Shown piece after piece: positions 60,130 through 64,000 of a stretch of DNA of 64,000 nt. This stretch comes from Neobacillus rhizosphaerae (GTDB lineage: Bacteria > Bacillota > Bacilli > Bacillales > Cytobacillaceae), in assembly GCF_937468385.1 (NCBI RefSeq), contig NZ_CALBWS010000012.1:51192-115191 (forward strand). The letters run 5' to 3'. Every line of letters begins with the position of its first letter. Position 1 is the first letter of the stretch. Both the position numbers and the translations under genes were made by a program. The notes below the pieces were generated by a model. The model did no database searches, was not told where the DNA came from, and saw nothing but the letters and a program-made list of their open reading frames with translations.

Positions 60130-62065
60130 CCAACTCATTTTTCGCAACCTAAAAAAGAATTTAAAAAATTACTATCTTTATGTGTTTGCGCTGATCTTTA
60201 GTGTTGCCCTTTATTTCGCCTTTGTCACCTTGCAATATGATCCGGCGATGAACGAAACAAAAGACTCCATTAAAGGGGCCGCTGCGATTCGGGCAGCATC
60301 TATCTTACTCGTCGCGATTGTTTCCATCTTTCTGCTATATGCCAATAACATTTTTATTAAACGCCGCAGTAAGGAGATTGGGCTATTTCAATTAATCGGG
60401 ATGACAAAAAGCAAGATATTCAACATCCTGACTGCCGAAAATTTCATCCTTTATTTTGGTTCATTAGTCATCGGAACCTTTATCGGTTTTTCCGTTTCTA
60501 GATTAATTCTGATGATTCTGTTTAAAATTACAGGTATAGACGCAGTCGCTTCCCTAAACTTCTCTTCACAAGCATTGATTCAAACAGTTGTGGTGTTTTG
60601 TGCCATCTATCTGTTTATCATGCTGATGAATTATGTGTTTATTAAAAGACAGAGTATCCTTTCGTTATTTAGAGTAGTTTCTTCAACGGAAGGTAAAGTG
60701 AAAAAGATGTCTGTCTTTGAAATCATCATCGGGATTATTGGGTTGATTTCGATTGTTTCAGGCTACTATGTTTCATCGAAACTGTTTGGCGGCGATTTTA
60801 CCACCATGACTGAACTTTTTGGAGCCATGATTTTTATTCTTGGGTCTGTCATTATCGGAACCTATCTTTTTTATAAAGGGTCAGTCAGTTTTATCTTTAA
60901 CCTCATTCGGAAAAAGAAGGATGGTTATTTAAATATTAATCAGGTATTATCACTATCCTCGATTATGTTTCGGATGAAATCGAATGCCTTATTATTAACA
61001 ATCATTACAACAGTATCGGCCCTAGCGATTGGGTTATTGTCTTTAAGTTATATCTCCTATTATTCAGCAGAAAAAATGGCTAAAAATAATGTCGCAGGCG
61101 ATTTTTCATTCATAGATACGGAAAATGCTGCTCAATTCAAAAAGGAATTAGCTACGAATGACATTCCGTTTAATGAAAATAAGATTGACGTTATTCAGGT
61201 GAATGCGAATCTTAAGGAAATTTTGGATATAAATCTGGAAGAGTTAATGTTTGATCCGAAGGCTATGCCCATTCCTGTTATAAGTGATAAGGCTGTTAAA
61301 AATATCGATGTGTCTGAGGGGGATACTATTTTTACCGGCTATAATGATTTACTGCAGAAATTTATGAAGCTAAAGGATTCAGGTAACATAGAAATGAAAG
61401 GGCAAAACGAAGCGATTCCCCTCAAATACTTAGGTTTAAAAAAGGATTTCGTCGTTTCTTCTTACTTTACAAACGGCGGGGAGCCAATTGCCATTGTCGA
61501 TGAAACGGTTTTCGAGCGTCTAAAGAAAGACGTAAATCCTGCCATTCAGAAGGAATCCTCCATCTTTATCGGGATTACGTTAAAAGATGAAGCAAATCTC
61601 GAAAAAGCAAATGATATTTTTAAAAAGATGAATGTTAATGATGACAATATATTTTCTTCACGCTTGGAAATCAGCAATTCGCAGAAAAAAACAATGGGCC
61701 TCATCATGTTTATCGTTGGATTTTTAGGATTAACGTTTCTAGTTACATCTGGATGTATTCTTTATTTTAAACAAATGGGTGAGGGTGAAGAGGAAAAGCC
61801 GAATTATACGATTTTAAGAAAGCTCGGTTTTACTCAGGGGGATTTATTAAAAGGCATTCAAGCAAAGCAAGTGTTTAATTTCGGAATTCCTTTAGTCATT
61901 GGCCTCTTCCATAGCTATTTCGCCGTTCAATCAGGATGGTTCTTATTCGGAACAGAGGTGTGGACACCAATGATTATCGTCATGGTCATCTATACCGGAT
62001 TGTACTCGATTTTCGGAATCCTATCTGTTCTCTATTACAAAAAGGTGATTAAGGAAGCACTGTAA
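60119..62065 (+). CDS. BceB-type ABC transporter permease
   Basis: About 648 residues from ATG 60119 (GTG 60110 also possible). Ten membrane helices in a 1-3-2-(loop)-2-2 layout typical of BceB: helix 1 about 17-37, group about 55-245, helices near 285-310, a large external domain of about 200 residues (about 325-530) that recognises the peptide, then helices near 535-560 and 590-640. FtsX-like segments occur ([21 protein letters not shown]). It forms a complex with the ATPase and the intramembrane kinase. The bound antibiotic cannot be predicted. Confidence 0.93.
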   Translation: MSVNQLIFRNLKKNLKNYYLYVFALIFSVALYFAFVTLQYDPAMNETKDSIKGAAAIRAASILLVAIVSIFLLYANNIFIKRRSKEIGLFQLIGMTKSKIFNILTAENFILYFGSLVIGTFIGFSVSRLILMILFKITGIDAVASLNFSSQALIQTVVVFCAIYLFIMLMNYVFIKRQSILSLFRVVSSTEGKVKKMSVFEIIIGIIGLISIVSGYYVSSKLFGGDFTTMTELFGAMIFILGSVIIGTYLFYKGSVSFIFNLIRKKKDGYLNINQVLSLSSIMFRMKSNALLLTIITTVSALAIGLLSLSYISYYSAEKMAKNNVAGDFSFIDTENAAQFKKELATNDIPFNENKIDVIQVNANLKEILDINLEELMFDPKAMPIPVISDKAVKNIDVSEGDTIFTGYNDLLQKFMKLKDSGNIEMKGQNEAIPLKYLGLKKDFVVSSYFTNGGEPIAIVDETVFERLKKDVNPAIQKESSIFIGITLKDEANLEKANDIFKKMNVNDDNIFSSRLEISNSQKKTMGLIMFIVGFLGLTFLVTSGCILYFKQMGEGEEEKPNYTILRKLGFTQGDLLKGIQAKQVFNFGIPLVIGLFHSYFAVQSGWFLFGTEVWTPMIIVMVIYTGLYSIFGILSVLYYKKVIKEAL

Positions 62066-62244
62066 AAAGCAATCTTGCATCAACCGAACTGGTAGCATAT
62101 TAAAGCAACAGATCAAAAGGCTAAGAGTTCCGATAACGTGGAGAATTATTAAAATAATACGATTAGATGAAATACTTATTTCACTTGTATAATCGACTTT
62201 TATTGCGATTAACAGATTTTGGAGATTATTAGAGGAAAATAAAT

Positions 62245-62284
62245 AAAACAAAGGATACTGTGTTAGCGCAGTATCCTTTGTTTT
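62245..62284. terminator. Strong bidirectional terminator between bceB and hpt
   Basis: AAAACAAAGGATACTG pairs perfectly with CAGTATCCTTTGTTTT (16 bp) around TGTTAGCG. It can end the transporter operon and the convergent hpt gene. Confidence 0.9.
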
Positions 62285-62299
62285 ATTATTAAAGGAGTT

Positions 62300-62827
62300 C
62301 TAGTACTCTTCAACCGTAGCGATATAAGGTAAATTTCTATACTTCTGTGCGTAGTCAATTCCGTACCCCACAATGAACTCGTCCGGGATTACAAAGCCAA
62401 CATAATCAACAGGCAATGCTATTTTTCTTCTTTCAGGCTTGTCTAATAGAGTGCAAATTTTAATTTGTTTCGGCTTATGCATTTTCAAATGATCCCGCAG
62501 GAAATGCAGGGTAAGTCCACTGTCTATAATATCCTCAACCACTAATACATTCTGATTGGTAATATTAGCATCAAGATCCTTCAAGAGCTTTACTTTCCCA
62601 GTTGTTTCAGTCTGGTCGCTGTAGCTGGAAACTGAGATGAAATCGACTTTAATTTCTCCCTTCATCTCGCGGATCAAATCAGCCGCAAATACAAAAGATC
62701 CTTTAAGAACAATGATGAGGAAGATTGGTTCATTGTTAAAATCAGTTTCAATCTCCTCTGCTAGTTTCTTCACTCTTTTTTTTAATTCCGTTTCTGAAAT
62801 CATCATATCTTTAATTCTATATGCCAC
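62300..62827 (-). CDS. hpt: Hypoxanthine phosphoribosyltransferase (Hpt-like)
   Basis: A 175-residue purine salvage enzyme. I choose the GTG at 62827 (AAGG about 9 nt upstream) because the frame beyond it does not look like the family. Substrate-binding loop LKGSFVFAADLI (about residues 42-53), flexible loop around FISVSSYSDQ (about 64-73), PRPP motif VLVVEDIIDSGLTL (about 95-108), LLDKPERRK, and FIVGYGIDYAQKYRNLPYI at the C-terminus. It converts hypoxanthine or guanine with PRPP to IMP or GMP. It is divergent in sequence from the main Bacillus Hpt near tilS, so it may be a second copy. Confidence 0.88.
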   Translation of the reverse strand: MAYRIKDMMISETELKKRVKKLAEEIETDFNNEPIFLIIVLKGSFVFAADLIREMKGEIKVDFISVSSYSDQTETTGKVKLLKDLDANITNQNVLVVEDIIDSGLTLHFLRDHLKMHKPKQIKICTLLDKPERRKIALPVDYVGFVIPDEFIVGYGIDYAQKYRNLPYIATVEEY

Positions 62828-62939
62828 GAACCATACCTTCTTTCTTTTAGTGAACTCTCTTAACGTTTGAAAATCGAGGCAGCTGATTTTCCATCCATTT
62901 CTCAATCCTTATTCTTCGCCGCTTTTGTGATGAAATATG

Positions 62940-62972
62940 CAAAAATAAATAAAGCACCTTGTTAGAGGTGCT
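62940..62972 (-). terminator. Terminator of the rRNA-tRNA operon
   Basis: On the minus strand AGCACCT and AGGTGCT form a 7-bp stem with a 6-nt loop, followed by TTTATTTATTTTT. It lies about 75 bp beyond the last (decayed) tRNA. Confidence 0.75.
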
Positions 62973-63049
62973 CTAGGATTATTGTAGTTATCGTTTATTA
63001 TATATCGTCAAAAACTAAAAAATCTTCGGATGTTGACAGGAAAGCTTAT

Positions 63050-63122
63050 GGGCCTAAATGGACTCGAACCCGCGACCTTCTGCGTGACAGGCAGGCATTC
63101 AAACCAACTAAACTACTAGACT
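63050..63122 (-). pseudogene. Decayed tRNA-Asp (anticodon GTC)
   Basis: The D and anticodon arms match tRNA-Asp, including TTCAGTTGG-like D loop and CCTGC-CTGTCAC-GCAGA anticodon arm. The T stem has two mismatches and a wobble (GCGGG against CCATT) and the acceptor stem (AGTCTAG against TAGGCCC) has three mismatches. The 3' CCA is missing. It is directly behind the fMet gene, the usual order in Bacillus. Confidence 0.75.
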
Positions 63123-63125
63123 ATA

Positions 63126-63199
<74 letters not shown>

Positions 63200-63262
63200 A
63201 CAATAAAAAATACTATGTTTTGTCCATGCTCATAGTTTACATGGACTGTACAAAAAAATATA

Positions 63263-63355
63263 TGGAGGAGGAAGAGGGATTCGAACCCCCGCGCGGTATG
63301 ACCCGCCTGTCGGTTTTCAAGACCGATCCCTTCAGCCAGACTTGGGTATTCCTCC
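63263..63355 (-). tRNA. tRNA-Ser (anticodon TGA)
   Basis: A 93-nt class II tRNA with a long variable arm. Acceptor GGAGGAA/TTCCTCC is complete and CCA is encoded. The discriminator base is T, whereas tRNA-Ser normally has G at this place. Confidence 0.92.
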
Positions 63356-63386
63356 ATTATCAAAAAAACAATCCCTAAAATTCATT

Positions 63387-63463
63387 TGGTAGCGGCGAAG
63401 GGAGTCGAACCCCCGACCTTTCGGGTATGAACCGAACGCTCTAGCCAGCTGAGCTACACCGCC
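63387..63463 (-). tRNA. tRNA-Met (elongator, anticodon CAT)
   Basis: Cloverleaf of 77 nt with acceptor GGCGGTG/CGCCGCT, D loop AGCTGGCTAGA, anticodon loop TTCATAC and encoded CCA. Confidence 0.93.
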
Positions 63464-63481
63464 AAATGTAATATTCACTTA

Positions 63482-63557
63482 TGGTGGAGGATGACGGGAT
63501 CGAACCGCCGACCCTCTGCTTGTAAGGCAGATGCTCTCCCAGCTGAGCTAATCCTCC
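63482..63557 (-). tRNA. tRNA-Val (anticodon TAC)
   Basis: Cloverleaf of 76 nt with acceptor GGAGGAT/ATCCTCC, anticodon loop CTTACAA and encoded CCA. Confidence 0.95.
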
Positions 63558-63560
63558 ATA

Positions 63561-63635
63561 TGGTGACCCGTACGGGATTCGAACCCGTGTTACCGCCGTG
63601 AAAGGGCGGTGTCTTAACCGCTTGACCAACGGGCC
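63561..63635 (-). tRNA. tRNA-Glu (anticodon TTC)
   Basis: Cloverleaf of 75 nt with acceptor GGCCCGT/ACGGGTC, anticodon loop CTTTCAC and encoded CCA. First tRNA after 5S rRNA. Confidence 0.95.
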
Positions 63636-63681
63636 AACAATAAATTTCCGCAAAATAATAGCCCCAATTGGGGCTGCATAG

Positions 63682-63798
<117 letters not shown>

Positions 63799-63879
63799 TA
63801 TTTGGTTGAGGTTTCATTCCCTCAAAACTAGATAATGTAGAAGAAGTTGTTGGTAAACACGAGTCAATCAAATAATAAA

Positions 63880-64000
<121 letters not shown>

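Overview
The window reads as a chromosome segment of a low-GC, endospore-forming member of the Bacillaceae (Bacillus, Neobacillus or Mesobacillus-like). The reasons are three GerA/GerB/GerC-type germination genes, many Bacillus-type families (YqxD, YhfS/YhfT, YhcX, DbpA/YxiN, RocB, GuaC, BceRSAB), AGGAGG-type ribosome binding sites, frequent TTG/GTG starts, intrinsic terminators, and an rRNA-tRNA operon with Bacillus-type 5S and tRNA genes. No prophage, CRISPR array or intact insertion sequence was seen.

Layout. 1-2.1 kb: end of a polar amino acid ABC transporter with a LacI regulator. 2.1-5 kb: YqxD, an XRE/membrane-protein pair with an 18-bp operator palindrome, and BirA-box-controlled bioY. 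5-8 kb: yhfT-yhfS, where yhfS probably starts at ATT. 8-15.3 kb: an operon of a glycine-cleavage P-protein-like gene, an amino acid ABC transporter and rocB, behind a perfect -24/-12 sigma-54 promoter and divergent from a sigma-54 activator gene. 15.6-21.4 kb: small coat-like protein, SDR, broken PEP-mutase-like gene, phosphatase, lipoprotein nuclease, cation diffusion facilitator, methyltransferase. 21.6-31.1 kb: a respiratory molybdoenzyme island (TatA, Fe-S subunit, NrfD-type anchor, Tat-exported catalytic subunit, TorD-like chaperone) with a second perfect sigma-54 promoter, followed by a PAS-type histidine kinase and a substrate-binding protein with no ABC partner or response regulator. 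31.6-41.5 kb: housekeeping and stress genes, a two-component system, an FMN reductase behind a large operator, a PadR pair, and a CPA1 antiporter. 41.6-47.8 kb: germination receptor genes in mixed orientation. 47.9-57 kb: guaC, desaturase, dbpA, yhcX, LacI regulator, HAD phosphatase, add. 57.5-62 kb: BceRS-BceAB peptide-antibiotic sensing and detoxification module. 62.3-64 kb: hpt and the 3' part of an rRNA operon (23S end, 5S, tRNA Glu-Val-Met-Ser-fMet and a decayed Asp), all on the minus strand.

Most notable points: (i) two separate operons under textbook sigma-54 promoters, one combining an orphan GcvP-N-like protein, a transporter and an M20 RocB hydrolase, the other a TtrBCA/SrdBCA-like respiratory reductase; (ii) an adenine-type purine riboswitch with a terminator upstream of add; (iii) a roughly 190-nt multi-hairpin repeat present twice, 26 kb apart; (iv) a decaying tRNA-Asp next to an fMet gene without encoded CCA; (v) altered catalytic residues in YhcX, YhfS and a guanylate-kinase-like protein. 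All functional calls rest on reading motifs by eye; no database search was run.
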